Source: Pegea sp. RAD2-039 (taxonomy: Eukaryota; Chordata; Thaliacea; Salpida; Salpidae). From it: a stretch of DNA of 64,000 nt. Location of the stretch: assembly GCA_034620365.1 (NCBI GenBank), contig JAQGEQ010000177.1, positions 248,001 to 312,000 of the forward strand, in the 5' to 3' direction. This document shows positions 31,901 to 44,629 of the stretch, piece by piece (the first letter of the stretch is position 1; every line of letters begins with the position of its first letter). Below the pieces are notes generated by a model. That model was not told where the DNA came from and searched no databases. It saw only the letters and a program-made list of their open reading frames with translations. Position numbers and translations under genes: made by a program.

Positions 31901-34900
31901 ATGATTCTCAATGGTAGATTTAAATCCAGCAATTCCTTGGCAAAAACTCCATGAATGATATAGATGCAAATTGAATGGCAGTAACGTAAACATATTTATC
32001 TTTATCTCTTTTATATTAAAGATGACATACAGTTTTGATTGAAATTATTAACAAAAGATTTAGGTTAAAACTATTTTTAAATTATTAAGCCAAACTTTAT
32101 AATAATTATAAAATAGGCAAAGAGTTCTAAATATCAAAAGTATTTAACTTGATTTTCTAAAATATTTATTTTGTATCAACAGCTGGAAAAAATTCTGATA
32201 ATTTTCAGTCAGCCACAAATAAAAAAACCTGTCAGAAAGAAATGACAAAAGTTAATCAATCTGAAAACAAAGCTAACAATGATTACAATTTAAACAATAC
32301 TTTTGTTGAAAAGACTCGTAATAAACGAAAACATGAAAATATTACAACTGATGGATTTTGTAATAATCACCCAACAAGTATATATAAATTTTCTTTTGTT
32401 AATATCCATTATAAACGTCATTTACAGTCATAATAATGCAAACCTAATGATAATATTACCTATTGAGTTTTTAGAATTATATTATTTTAGTTTTTTCATA
32501 AAATCAAATTTATTTAACATCTAATTATCACATTTAACATAATTTTTTCAATTTTGTTATTCAGAAAAACCTTTTTTGTTGAATATGAAACATCAAATCG
32601 AGAATGATAGAATGAAAAGTGGACCAATAGAAGTTAAAAGGACTTCTGGAATGATTCATAGAAATAAAACTCAAACATTTGTAGTCTACCATCGTAACCA
32701 AAATATAAATACTTTTAGCAACAGTCAGTTTCACTTTCATCAACCAACTAAACTGAATAAAGGTATTTAGTATATTTATCAACTTACTACAAAATCAAAA
32801 GCTCTTTATCAGTTTCATAATTATCTTTGTCTTCAGGTGTTACATATTATGCAAATACTAATAACAAAACGTTTCCGCAATATGGTTTGAATAATGAGAG
32901 CTTATGGATGAAAAATCCATCAGTTGGCAAACCATACTTTTGTTCTAATACTTTATCTGCGTATGAATCCACAAAAAAGTAAATATAAAAAGTTTTGAAT
33001 GTTAATTTTGCTGTAAATATTCAAGTGTAGTTTACTAAAGTTTATTTAAAGTGTTCGAGATAGCTCATAATATGTCAATTCTAATATAACCCCTTTAATT
33101 TGTAGAACAATTTATAAGGGGTTATACACGACTAAACCAAAAATAGAATCTTTTAACAAAAAGGAGACTTTGGAGCAAGCTGTGATAGAAAGTCAAAATT
33201 TTAACTGGAAAATCTTCATCAACAACGTAAGTTGCCATCATATTTTAAACTAGTCTCATTTATATCTGTAAAAGCTGAAAAGATTGTTTTTTGTTACAGT
33301 AAAAATTTTCATGAAATAAAAGACGGTCTTGAAAATGCAAGTTGCTGATCCATCAACATAAATTTTTTTTATTAAATCTTTTTTTATTTGCGCTTAATAA
33401 AAAAACAAAAAAACATTTTGATTCTCTTTGTTGCACCTTACAATTTTATTTTACAGCAATTATCTCGAAAAGCTGTATAGCTTTTAAAAATTAAAAAAAA
33501 CCAAAAACTTTCTATCAGTTTCAAAACTATCTTTGTTTTCACGTGTTATAGATTATACAAATGAATATACTTTTTAATCAAATTGGTAAAAAAATGCTTG
33601 AAAACATTTGTTTGAATAATTTTCACGTAAATAATGTTTTAATATATAATATTAAGATTAAGGTAAGAATAGTATTATTTCTAGGGACTTATACTATAAG
33701 GTTTTAATCTTGTGCAAGATTTGTACCTTGTGATATTGTTTAAGCGGCAATAAGATTTCTATAAACCACCAAAGCTTCAAATTCAGTTTATAGAAAAGGA
33801 GAAAAAATGGTCGTTTTAAAGTTTAGTACAAAAAACTATGGTTTAATAAATAATGAATAATAAAATTTGGTAAAATTAACAGTTACATGATGTGTGAAAC
33901 CTGTTGGATATTTTCTACATTCAACATATTGTTGCAAGAACCTTAGGAATATTCGTCAATTGTGGCTAGTTGAACTTTTAGATAGTTGGGAAATATAAAT
34001 GATCAATTAATATCGAAACTATTCGTAATTTCTTTAATTTTTACTTTGATCACTTACCTACGTCAACTTTACATTTAGTTGAAACTTTATATTAAAGTAA
34101 AAACAAGTAGTAAACAACTGAATAGCATTTCCAGAATAATATTAATCAGCAACATAATTTAGTTGTCGATGAGGAGTCATTTGGAATTATAATTTGTTAA
34201 TAGTAACACATCAGCACTTAATATATGATCAACAACACCTTCTCTACTATTTGCAAGCATCTAGTGCTTTAAAATTGGTATTTCTTTTTCTATCTTTTGG
34301 ATGTTTATAACATTATAATGAACTTGTTGATAAATAAAATACAATAAAATTTTTAATTACAATATTTATTTCAACGAACAATTTTGTATCAAGTTAAATA
34401 CAAACATACAACAAAGATGTAAGTTACAGCAATAAGTAAGTGAGTTTGACGTTAGAATTTTGGTGTGTAGCTGAAAATTGCAATTACTAACAATAACATC
34501 AAAAACGTTGATTTTACAAAAAGTCGAAGCTAAGATGGCAGAAGACTTCTAAATAGTGTAGAAGTTTACAGCCAACTTAAATTTGACGTTTGTAGAAAGA
34601 GCTGATAGCCATCAGAAAATTGTCACTCTTAAAATTTACAGTTTCCATCAATAGTTCCAAAAGTGTTGATTGTTCATAAGTCCAGTTAAAGATTACTGAA
34701 GACTTCTAGATAGCTCAGAAGCTTCCAATAATCTTAAACTGGACATAAGTTGTAATAGCTGATCACAATTAGTAGTTTTTTCAAACTTTCTTAACAATTT
34801 AGAATTTCAATTTACTTTTAACAAACAAAAATATATCTTTTATAATTATAAACTAAACGATAAAAAAACTAAAAAGTGCAAAAAAAGTTTTGAAATGTTT

Positions 34901-36730
34901 TAAAAGAATATGAAAATCTACAAAATAAACATATTTCATGAAACCAGCAATTCAAAACAATATCAAGAAAAACATTCTGTTATAAATAACAAAATTGTTT
35001 TATAAACTATAAATTTGTCTTTTCTGTCGAAATTCCAAAGTATTGTTTTTCATTACTGATAAAATAATTCTTTTACAATAAGTGTAAAGCTTTAAATAGA
35101 ATAAAACCATTTACTTTATTTGGTTATCAAATTTAACAGGCCATTTATATATTTATAATTACGATAAAAGAATAAAAATTAAACTTACCTGAATTAAAAG
35201 TTTTAATTTAAACATATCTTCCAACTTTCATTGAATTTTTTTTTGATCAGTTTTAGATAAATTTTTTGTTTCTAAGATGTCTTTTCAAAGAGACAAAAGT
35301 TTAATTCAAATGTTAATTGATATATCTTAATTATTGAAAACAAATAAATTTTAAATATATTAAATATTATAATTTTTATACTGTATATATGCTACAAATG
35401 TAGATTTTAAACTAAAACTCGGGTAGTGACTGATAAAAGTGATCATGATAGACCACATTTAACTTTCACTAACCAAGGTTTAATCATTAAATAGAGTTTT
35501 CAATTTTACCTGAATCTTGATTTTAGATATTACCTGTTTTATACATAATTCAGTACATAAAACTTTTCCAATCAAATCCAACCATCCAATTTTTACCTAT
35601 ATCTGAATTATTTATAAAAATTCAGTACTTCTAGCTTTTCACATGAAATCCAACCATCCAATTACAAGAAACAGAGTTTCAAAGTATTTAAACGTTATTA
35701 AGCACTACTAGACAATTTCTAGACGAGCTAAGTAAACGTTTGAGAATAAAAGACCTTCTACAAATTTTGTTTGCTTTTATACTGTTCTGCCTTTTTCTTA
35801 TTAGGAGATAATGTTTCTTCAAAGGTTGTGCAAATTATAATATTATTTTTAATTTTTTTAAATCTCCAAAATATAATGATAAATATAATTGCCAGCTAAG
35901 TTTAAAAATATTTTTGATAAAAAAAATCCTTTTTTGTGGAACAATAATTAAATTTCATAAAAATTAAAATGACAGAAAATCCAACCTTTCTATCTGGTTC
36001 ACTCTTTCTATATATAAACAATTAATTTTTATGTAGTAATATATATCTTCTTCATAGTAAAATCACTTATATAAGAAATAGTTTTTGAAATTTCAATTAC
36101 TAGAAGTGATTGTATTAAATCTAGGAGCTTCTATTTTATGAACCTTTTCATCTGTTTTATATAGTTAGTTGTTTTTCTAAAATATTGATATCTACATTTT
36201 CCTAATAGGTTTAAATAATCTGAAATTTTTTTATAAATGCATATAAAATAACTCTTGTAAAAGTCCACCCTTTTATGTAAAAGGCTTCTTGGCAGTCTTT
36301 CTTAACTTTCATAGACGCTACTTCTTTCAATAAATTCTTATGTTCAAGTTTGTCCTCGCTCAGATTAGAGGAGAAGTCATTTGGATGATGAATCTAACTG
36401 TAACAGTTTTTTGAAGTAAAATTTCCACGAACTACTAGATTTTCGTTGAACATCGATGAGTTGTATTGTATTAGGAAAAGTCGAAATTTAAGTAATTTTC
36501 TTTATAACTGCAGATTAGAGATTACAAATTTATCAAGATGCATGAAAATTGCATTTATAGATAATGAAAAAATAGAGATTATATATATTTATTAATATAT
36601 GTGGTATTTGCTTATTATTTATTCTATTTATTTATAGATAAGGAAAGAAATTGCAAAAAAACTCGATTATGAAAACTTAGGTTTGACTGGGTGGGTGACT
36701 AATAACACAGAGTTTGTAAAAGAAATTTGA
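31901..36730 (+). CDS. Unidentified Asn/Lys-rich protein, six-exon model
   Basis: Proposed exons: 31901-31913 (least certain), 32183-32377, 32565-32762, 32837-32978, 33106-33226, 36638-36730. Every junction is GT-AG and the phases agree throughout, giving 762 nt and 253 aa ending TGA. The N-terminal half is polar and basic (NKKTCQKEMTKVNQSENK, KTRNKRKHENITT). The middle has SGMIHRNKTQTFVVYHRN and WMKNPSVGKPYFCSN. The C-terminus reads KGLYTTKPKIESFNKKETL...NFNWKIFINN, then IRKEIAKKLDYENLGLTGW. No signal peptide, membrane span or known motif. The short Tyr/Pro-bearing segments with a final small helix recall ciliary microtubule-associated proteins, but that is only an impression. The last intron (3.4 kb) is far longer than the others and contains a tandem repeat and one arm of a large inverted repeat. 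Five phase-matched junctions make a real gene likely. Confidence 0.68.
34420..34790 (+). repeat. Diverged tandem repeat, unit about 167 bp
   Basis: CAAAAACGTTGATTTTACA (about 34500) recurs as CAAAAGTGTTGATTGTTCA (about 34668). GCAGAAGACTTCTAAATAG recurs as ACTGAAGACTTCTAGATAG, and GAGCTGATAGCCATCAG recurs as TAGCTGATCACAATTAG. A partial third unit precedes them (GTAGCTGAAAATTGCAA near 34467). It lies in the last intron of the unidentified gene and is non-coding. Confidence 0.6.
35170..36525 (+). repeat. Left arm of a ~1.3 kb inverted repeat
   Basis: Matches 44630-45930 in reverse complement over nearly its whole length. For example, GTGATCATGATAGACCACATT at about 35440-35460 pairs with the complement at about 45630-45650, and the stretch around CAACGAAAATCTAGTAGTT at 44710 pairs with about 36440. 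Internal indels show divergence. The arm lies in the last intron of the unidentified gene. No coding content or terminal inverted repeats were seen. Confidence 0.85.
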
Positions 36731-36816
36731 TGACTCATTCAAAAATAAATGCTTTCGAAGGTAATGTTTTTGATATAATTATATCTAAGTTTAAGGGAAT
36801 GAATCTGTTTTTTTTA

Positions 36817-38568
36817 TTGATCTGACCAAGATAAATATTAAATAATTACAAAAGAAAATAAAACATTGTATACTTAAATGAAGTAGAAAATACTTGTTGC
36901 ATTTGCTTATTCTTAATGTTTAGTTAGTTAAAAAAAACTAATTATACAGTTTTAGCATTTATTCAAGTTCAACTTACAGTTATAATAACTCATTTGGCAA
37001 AAATTTAAATTATAATAAATTGTTGTGAACTACAAAAAGGAGCCTAATTTGAACCCTTAACAACTAAATCAGTATTAGCAGAGGTGTTTAACAAGTAATA
37101 AGTTCAAATTTAACTCACAACTAAAACTCTTTGTCCAGATAAGATTTCAATTAAACTAAAATATTCAGATTTATTCTTTTCAAGTAAAATTGTTAAGCAT
37201 AAATTGGGTAAAATTGGATAGAATTTGAATTTATGACATGAGTAGAAACTTAAATAAAAAGTTTACCCTCAAAATAAGTTAATTCTCAGTATAGATCCAT
37301 TTGCAGTTTGATAGAAGTAAAACTAACTAAATCTAAGTTTATATGTCTTTCAATAAAACAATTTTGTAGATACAAAAGTTTAACTCTTGTAACTATTAAA
37401 TCAAAATTCATCACAAATGTTCTGTAAATAAAACAAATATGCATGTAGACACCAAGGGTTGTTCTTTGTTTGATTAATTTTTACATAAATACTGTTATAA
37501 TATATAAGATTTAGTGACTCGTAAACAATAATAAAGTATTACAGTCACAAAATGAATAAATTAACAATTGTAAAGCTTTCTAAAAATAATATTAATAATG
37601 GTTAAAATAGTATCATTACTCGGGAATTATTTTTTTTTTATATATATAAATGCGAAGGAGGGTGCCTAAAGAGAGCACATCTCACTAACACACATTCTCG
37701 GGAGTTTTTTATGGTTTTTCTCAGGAGTTTTATATGTCTCCACCTGGGGTCGAACCCGGTACTTCCTAGCTAGATGTACCTTGTAGCTAGGTGTAGTAAC
37801 CGCTTCGCCACCAAGCAGGACAAGTATACTAACAGTTTAGAGTAGAAGAGCTTTGTTCCTGAAGTTATGGAAGTTGTTAAGTATTAACGAAGTTAATGGT
37901 GTGAAGTTGTTTATTATCAAATAAAGCTTGATCTAAAGTGTTTGCAACTTCTCTTGGATGTTTAGCCATTTACAAACCCAAGTCGTTTCAGAGTGCGCAG
38001 AGACGTTTTTTGGCTTAAGAAGACGAGTTTTTTTTTTGTAAAAGTTTTATTAATTCTCTATGATAGTAGATAGAGGCAATGAGTTTGATATGAAATGGGA
38101 ACTACAATGGATATATGAAATGGACTATTACGATTCGAAATGAATATCTTGAAGTTTCCTGCTAGAGCTATCATGTTAGGAATAGATGATCTGCTGAGAA
38201 ACTATTATATTGTTCAAATTAAAAGTAAAACAGACATTTTAATTATCTCGCTTATGATTAGATGTAGAAACTCTATGCAAGAGGTGTTGGCAGTTGTGAT
38301 CGAGATAGATTTGACAAATCAAGAGTAGAGCTTCGTACTATCAGTTAGGAAGAAGATATGTTAAAAGTTTCTGTTCTGGCCATTAAACATGATGATGATA
38401 AAAAAACGTTTCTGGTAACTGATTACCAGTAGCTCTTAAGTCTAATCTTCAAAAAGTGTTTATAAAGCCACTTAACTGTAATACCTGACATGAATTTTGA
38501 TTGCTAACTACTTAAGATTGTACAAACCAGCAGATTTATTATAATATTGAAGTGATTAATTTATATCA
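36817..38568 (+). repeat. Direct duplication, copy 1 (carries a SINE)
   Basis: Nearly identical to 49999-51570 in the same orientation. Shared blocks include GCATGTAGACACCAAGGG, AAGAGCTTTGTTCCTGAAG and CTGGTAACTGATTACCAG, a short palindrome. Copy 1 is longer by about 180-200 bp because of the SINE at 37630-37822. It starts 87 bp after the last exon of the unidentified gene and ends ~190 bp before the SLC23 gene. The 62-codon frame inside it is not conserved as protein in copy 2. Confidence 0.9.
37630..37822 (-). mobile_element. tRNA-derived SINE sharing its 3' tail with the LINE family
   Basis: On the minus strand: A box TGGCGAAGCGG (37810-37800) and B box GGTTCGACCCC (37756-37746), the spacing of an internal RNA polymerase III promoter. 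Between them is an 8-bp inverted repeat (CCTAGCTA / TAGCTAGG). After a short body comes GAGAATGTGTGTTAGTGAG, then GTGCTCTCTTTAGGCACC and CCTCCTTCGCATTTATA, matching the 3' terminus of the LINE copies here. It ends in an A-rich tail. The corresponding position in the duplicate at about 50820 lacks it. Not a tRNA gene, because the anticodon region is rearranged. Confidence 0.88.
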
Positions 38569-38758
38569 GAATTTTGGATACATTTTTGTCAAGTGTATAG
38601 TTAAAAAAAGTATTATTATTAGTTTTTAATTAATCAAATAAAAAAGTCAATATTCCACTTATATGGGTATTTTATAAAATTAGCCAAAGTCTTACTCATT
38701 TTTGAATTTAAAAATTATTCTTATTTAATATTTTATTTATATATGCATCAGGTTAAAA

Positions 38759-41700
38759 ATGACTCAAAATCTGAAGTCTTCTCTCAATCCTCCAATTGGG
38801 AAAAGTAACTTAAAATTACCTGATGATGAATTTATACAAGCTCCTTATGATCGTAAAGTAAGTTTTTTGTTATGAAGTGAGAAAATACTATTTCATTTTG
38901 CAATTCTTTTATTTTTAAAGTTATTCTCATCATAATGTATGTATTGTAATGGCATAATTATAGCTACATAAATTTTAATGACATTAGTATATTATTTAAC
39001 TTTTTTACGTTTTAACGTTTTTTTACTAGCTTATGATCATTTCTAAATCCATGTTTTTAGCTTTCAACGCGCAGTTCTCGAAAATCATTTTTTCAAAATC
39101 ATCGCCTAAATGAAGAAGATACAAAGAAAGCAATTATTGATAGATTTTCCAGAAGAAGATCAAATGACCACGATGTATATAGTTTTCTTATTTATAATTG
39201 ATAAATATTTACATTTTTTGATTTTTTAGTTTTTTTAACCAATAGTTTTAATTTTAATTAAGTTCTTATTTGTGATGTTTGTAAAGTTTTAGTGTAATAT
39301 TTATTGTTAGACAATTTCTTATGATATTTGATTATGAAAAACATTAATTTATGATATTGTCATTTAACTGTCACCATTAAGTTATTTAATAAAGCTAATT
39401 GAAGTTAGAGGTTTTTTAAATAACTAAGATTTATGAATTTTATAGACCGAAAACATTGAAGTTCCAGCGATTGATCATTCATATTTAGATTATAAAATTA
39501 ATCAAGCAAAAAAAACCAAATATCGGTATGGAGTTCAAGATACTCCTCCTTGGTCAACTTGTATCATTGATGGATTTCAAGTACATCTTTTTACATTTTT
39601 TCAGTATTCTATAATTGTAACAATGATTTATCTGATTTTTTTTATTTTAACGTCATTTTGATCATAAATTATTCTGGATTTTTCAGATTTTCGCTTAATT
39701 TTTAAGTTGATTTATTTAGCAGCTTTTTATATTTTGTGTTTTTTTTCTTTTATAACCTATAGAAATCTCTTCTGATTTCATTCAAAGTTGAATAAATTCT
39801 TTTTTTCAGCATTGTCTCTTAAATATTCCAGTTACAATTTTAATTCCACTCATAATTTCAAATTATTTATGTGTCGAATCAACAGATCCAAAAGTTGCAG
39901 GTTTAGTTAGCACTGCTTTCTTAGCAGGTGGAATATGTACTTTACTTGATACGACTTTGGGTAGTAGGTACAACCATCTTGTTCTAAACTTAATTTTCTG
40001 TTTTTAAAAAGTTGACTTTTTTAATATTTTTGTCCTAATGTTTAAAAAATGTGTTTTTCAATATCCTAAATGCCTATTAAACCTGTTAATACTAGGTAGA
40101 GTAATATAAGTTTAATCTATCTATATTAAACCTACGATTTAATTTGTTTTATTTCAATTACATTTAAAATATTTTTATAGACTTCCTGTTATGATTGGTA
40201 GTTCATATACGTTTTTACCACCTATAATATTAGTACTCACAACAAATCATGCATGTGATAGGAATGTTACTACAAGTATTCTAGTAGTAAACAACTTTGG
40301 TAATAGTTCAATACATAATATTTCAGACCAATCATATTATGCACGTGTGTCAGAGGTCGGTTTGATGTTTACACTACTTTAAATTTGTGATTAATCAATT
40401 TCAAAAGTGTTTTAAGTTATTAATTATATAATTAATTTATATTTTAAGTATAATGATATAATGTGTTGGCGAAAGATGCTCTTTTCAGACACCTTCCTTC
40501 GTGTTTATTGAAATGAATAAGAATAAACCTTTTACATATACAAACAAAAGAATCGTTCCATCTATTCACATATTCTTGTTGTTGTAGATATCAGCAGCAT
40601 TGTTTATTGGCTCCATAGCCCTTTTACTAGTGAGTATATTTGGTGGTATGAAATATGTGATGAAATTTTTTGGACCAGTTTCAATGATTCCAACTATGAT
40701 GGTTATTGGGCTAGAAACAATTAACCTTGCATCATATTTTTCATCAAATCATTGGTTTACTGCTCTTCTGTTAGTATACTGAGATTACTAATAAAATTTG
40801 TTGATGTATTTCCCTAAATATAGACCTTATAACAAAAAGTATTAATAATTAGATGACGAATAATTATATAAGTCAGATAAAATTCCAACTTATATAAAAG
40901 TCTGAATTGTTATAGTTATTTGTTAAAAATAAATAAACTTAACAGCAAATGTGATATTATTAAATAAATTTTGAGTCAGTGAAAGATAATTGGATTTGTT
41001 AATCTGATAAATTTATTTTCTTGAATAAAGATGCAAGTTTGAAGTAATAATAGATTTGTTAATCTTAAATATAAATTTCAGCTATTAATAGTTTTATGTT
41101 TGATTAGTACTTGTTGTGTTTGGTGGATATGTTCAGAACATTTCTTAGGAAAATTTAAGCTTCCTGTTATAGTTTGGGACAACAAAGAACTTCATATAAA
41201 ACGGATTTACCTTTTCAGACAATACAAAGTAAGCAAGATTGAATTTGTTTAGTTTTTTCAAAAACTTTTATCATGTCAGCAAGGTAGTAATTTACTGATT
41301 TCAAATATTGCTTGATAATCTTAGGCTTGATGTTAATTTGAAATAATTTCAGGCTTTACAAAGTGTGTTCTCTATTACTATTCCCTGGGCTGTTTATACA
41401 ATCTTTGGTCCTAGTCATAACCATAAACATGTAGAAGAAATTTCATTTACTACGTATGTTATTCAAAATATATTGATAAAATTCAACAAGTGCAAGTTTG
41501 GATTATATTTAATTGATAAGAACTGTAACTTTTCTTGCATAAGAAGTATTTTTTAAATGTTGAAATATTCAAAAACTATTTTTAGGTTCAATATTCCACG
41601 ACCGTTTTATTTTGGTACTTTTATATTTGAACGATATGCAATTGCAGCAATATTTGGCTCAATTATAATTTTGAATCTTGAGCTTATTGGTGAATATATT

Positions 41701-42816
41701 CAATGTGCCAAAACATGCAGAGTTAATCCACCACCTTTGCACGCGATGAATAGGTAAACGAATCTTCATTATAGTTGCATGTTTCATGAATATTTGACAG
41801 GGGACTGCTTGCAACCAGTATAGGTTGCATTATTCATGCTTGTATGGGATCATTAGCCGCTCCAACTATTCATGGAGTCAATATTAGTAATTTGAAAGCT
41901 TCTGGAAATGCTAGTAGACAAGTTAGTTTCATAAGACTCCCATTTCTTCATCGTTGTTTGTTTATGTTTTATGTTAGCTACACAAAGGTTGAATTATTTT
42001 TAACTTGTATATATTATATATGAATTTTAGTTTGTTTTTAAAGACTTTACAGGTTGCTGGTATTATCTATATTATTTTTGGTCTTTTTGGAGTTGTAGGT
42101 CAAATACTTACACATATTCCTCTTTCGATATTTGGAGGTCTGTTATTCAGTAGTTCTTCTGAAATTGTAGCTTCTGGTCTGTTTTATGTTGATTTTATGA
42201 CTTTAAATCTTCGAAGGTAAACCTAAGCTTTGTTAAGTATTTTATAAATTAAGTTTTTTTCATCTTTGAAAACTTTTTTGCCAACAGAAATAGTTTTGTT
42301 GTTGGTTTAGCTCTTTATGCGAGTCTTTCGTGGCCTCAAGAGTTTAGTAGATATCCTGTTAAATTAGATAACAAAGTCCTGGAAGATCTTCTAAATATTT
42401 ACTTACAATCCCCTGTATTTGTGGCTTGTTCAGTTTCCTTTTTACTGGACAATTTGCTACCAGGTCTATTCATTAAACTTTTTAAAAATCGTTATTTAAG
42501 CGACAATTTTTATGAAGACTCTATATCAACTGAGAAAAGGTTTTTTAAAAGAAAAGTTTCAGGAAGTTCCAACATAGCTACTTTCAAAGGAGATGTTTAT
42601 GATGTTCCTTATTTATCAAACAACAGGTAGCTTCATCTTTTTACACCTATATTTCACATAACAACTCATTAAATGTTTTTATGCAGAATTCTTAAAAAAC
42701 TGCCAATCTTTAGTAAGACATATTTACAATTTCGAGAGTTTCTTTATCAAGAATCAGTCTATGAGGACTCAATTTATGGAGATACTACTGACAAAGTTGA
42801 TAGCACTGTACTATAA
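38759..42816 (+). CDS. SLC23/NAT-family (nucleobase-ascorbate) transporter
   Basis: Exons: 38759-38857, 39061-39174, 39446-39580, 39810-39967, 40181-40355, 40588-40773, 41082-41228, 41353-41453, 41586-41753, 41801-41921, 42053-42216, 42288-42626, 42687-42816, giving 678 aa. Residues 1-110 are a cytosolic Ser/Arg-rich extension longer than usual. The core opens YGVQDTPPW...DGFQHCLLNIPV (the QH motif of the first span). LDTTLGSRLPVMIGSSYTF, then GGMKYVMKFFGPVSMIPT and ELIGEYIQCA...NPPPLHAMNRG follow, all in family order. SLC23 proteins are UraA-fold Na+-coupled or H+-coupled carriers of ascorbate, nucleobases or urate in the plasma membrane. The substrate-binding signature after TM9 (usually N-x-G-x4-T) reads PTIHGVNISN, so the substrate is uncertain. 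The extracellular loop at about 190-220 has several Asn-X-Ser/Thr sites. Intron 5 holds a LINE tail. Confidence 0.93.
40462..40525 (+). mobile_element. LINE 3'-tail fragment in SLC23 intron 5
   Basis: TGTGTTGGCGAAAGATGCTC, followed by TTTTCAGACACCTTCCTTCG and TGTTTATTGAAATGAATAA. This is the family's terminal hairpin region and end. Only about 60 bp remains. Confidence 0.75.
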
Positions 42817-44629
42817 TGTTTGCTTTTATCAAACTAGTTTAAAAAAATAAAAAAAAAACTGTCAAATTACTAGAATTAAAAGTTCACTTAAATGGCTACT
42901 AAATCTCCTCAAAACTTTATTCTTTTTTAAATATTTTGCGCTTCTTTATTTATCAATTTATTTTTAAGCAAATGATTTTAAGAAGTAATTTCTTTTTGTT
43001 GTAAAATTTGTTTTTGCTTTTCAAATCTTCTCGCGATAATAAATTTATATTCAGTCGTTAAATGATAAACTGTTCTTGATCTATATATCAACTAAAACCT
43101 AGTGGAAACAGAATAACTAGTCCTTACAGATAAATTATGAAATCTTTAAAAGTTTGGATTAATATTAATTTATTTATCGCAAATTTCCAGAAAATTTGTC
43201 AGATAAATTCTGTTGTGCTAAATTATATGAAATGTTTTGTTTTTAGTAATTGTTAAAAAGTAAATTGGAACTTCGACTAAGTCCTTATCAACAAATCTGC
43301 TATAAAATGTTTATTAAACTTAAATCGAAAAAACAAATTTTTGGATTTATGAAGCAACTTTTTTACATTCAAAATCGTTTTATCAATTTTTAAAGATAAA
43401 ACTTCACTATTTGATACAGAGGCAGCCAAATTAAAATGGTTCCTTTCATGTAGATTACATTTGTACGTAATTTGTTGGTAAGTAATCAAAAGGCTTCAAT
43501 ATGAAAAATCAGCTACCACTGAAACAATACATTGAACAATTACTAAACATTTTCATATTGATATCGATGCCAACTTTGGTAATCTAACGACATTCACAAC
43601 AAGCCAGCAATTGAGTCGTACAAATTAACAAAAAAAAAGGACTGTTTGGCTTTAGATCAGAAATGGAGTTATTTATCGGGAATAAAATCTATCTCTCAGT
43701 TTGATTACAAACAATGATTGGGATTACTGATTCGGCAATCATCTGTGAATAAGTCTTTCCAAAAAATATGGTGTGTCACCAGTTGTCTGGTACAACATCT
43801 GCTTGTAAAAATACTGCTTATTATTATGCTGTTCGATGTTGTTACCTATAGATTTGATTTACTTAGAATATTCTGCCAATAAGCATTGCATAAGTTTTTT
43901 TAATCTATAGGAAGTTGATCAGTTTTAGAGCTAAATAAGTGTTTAATAAACCATCATGCTGCTTTACTGCTAAGTTGTTGAAGTTTAAACTTACGTTGAA
44001 TTTTACAGCTATAGGATTATTCACAAACTTAAAAAGACTTAAATCAACGCTTTTTGGTGTTAGTGATTGAAATATTTAGCTTCACACCAAAATTGTTATT
44101 AGAGACTCTCTCACTTTTTTGCTATGGCACTTCTTGCACTGCCTCGTGCATAATTGTAACTAGCATGTTCTTTTAACTTCTATAAAGCTACATAATCAAC
44201 ATCTTCTAATGTGGCCGGTTGGTACTGTTATAGTTAAAGAGATTCCAAAACATCTCATTTTGATTGTTCTCGATATCACCTCTTAGATTCAGTTGGTAAC
44301 ATTTTACTCATCGTCATCATCTACATTTGGTTGTTGGTATAAGATGTGAGACTTGCAAAACTAGTTATTTGGTCTTCATTTTAATTCATCTGCCGCCCGT
44401 GTAATAAAACGTAATGTAAGATCTGATTTGCGTGATTTCTCCAATTTTCTCTCGGTAGCATGTTGATCTAAAGTTTAAAGTTTGAAAGAAACTTTTTTAG
44501 TTATTCAAGTAATGCATTATCATATAGCCTTATTACTTTACGATATGAGACAGTCATCTTAAACGCCTGTATCTTTTTATAATCAAAATAATTATTCATT
44601 ATCTATAAATCCATACCTCTTAATTAATC
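42817..44629. other. Region downstream of the SLC23 gene
   Basis: Begins with the transporter's 3' UTR (AATAAA near 42846). From about 43500 to 44600 the DNA is less AT-rich and looks like decayed former coding or transposon sequence. The frame at 43489-43277 (-) is the longest. I recognise no family and see no splice-consistent model. Confidence 0.4.

Noticed and set aside
31911..31960. Alternative start MVDLNPAIPWQK for the unidentified gene
   Set aside because: This frame meets TGA within 16 codons with no usable donor. The ATG at 31901 with a donor at 31914 fits the phase of the next exon, although it remains the weakest exon of the model.
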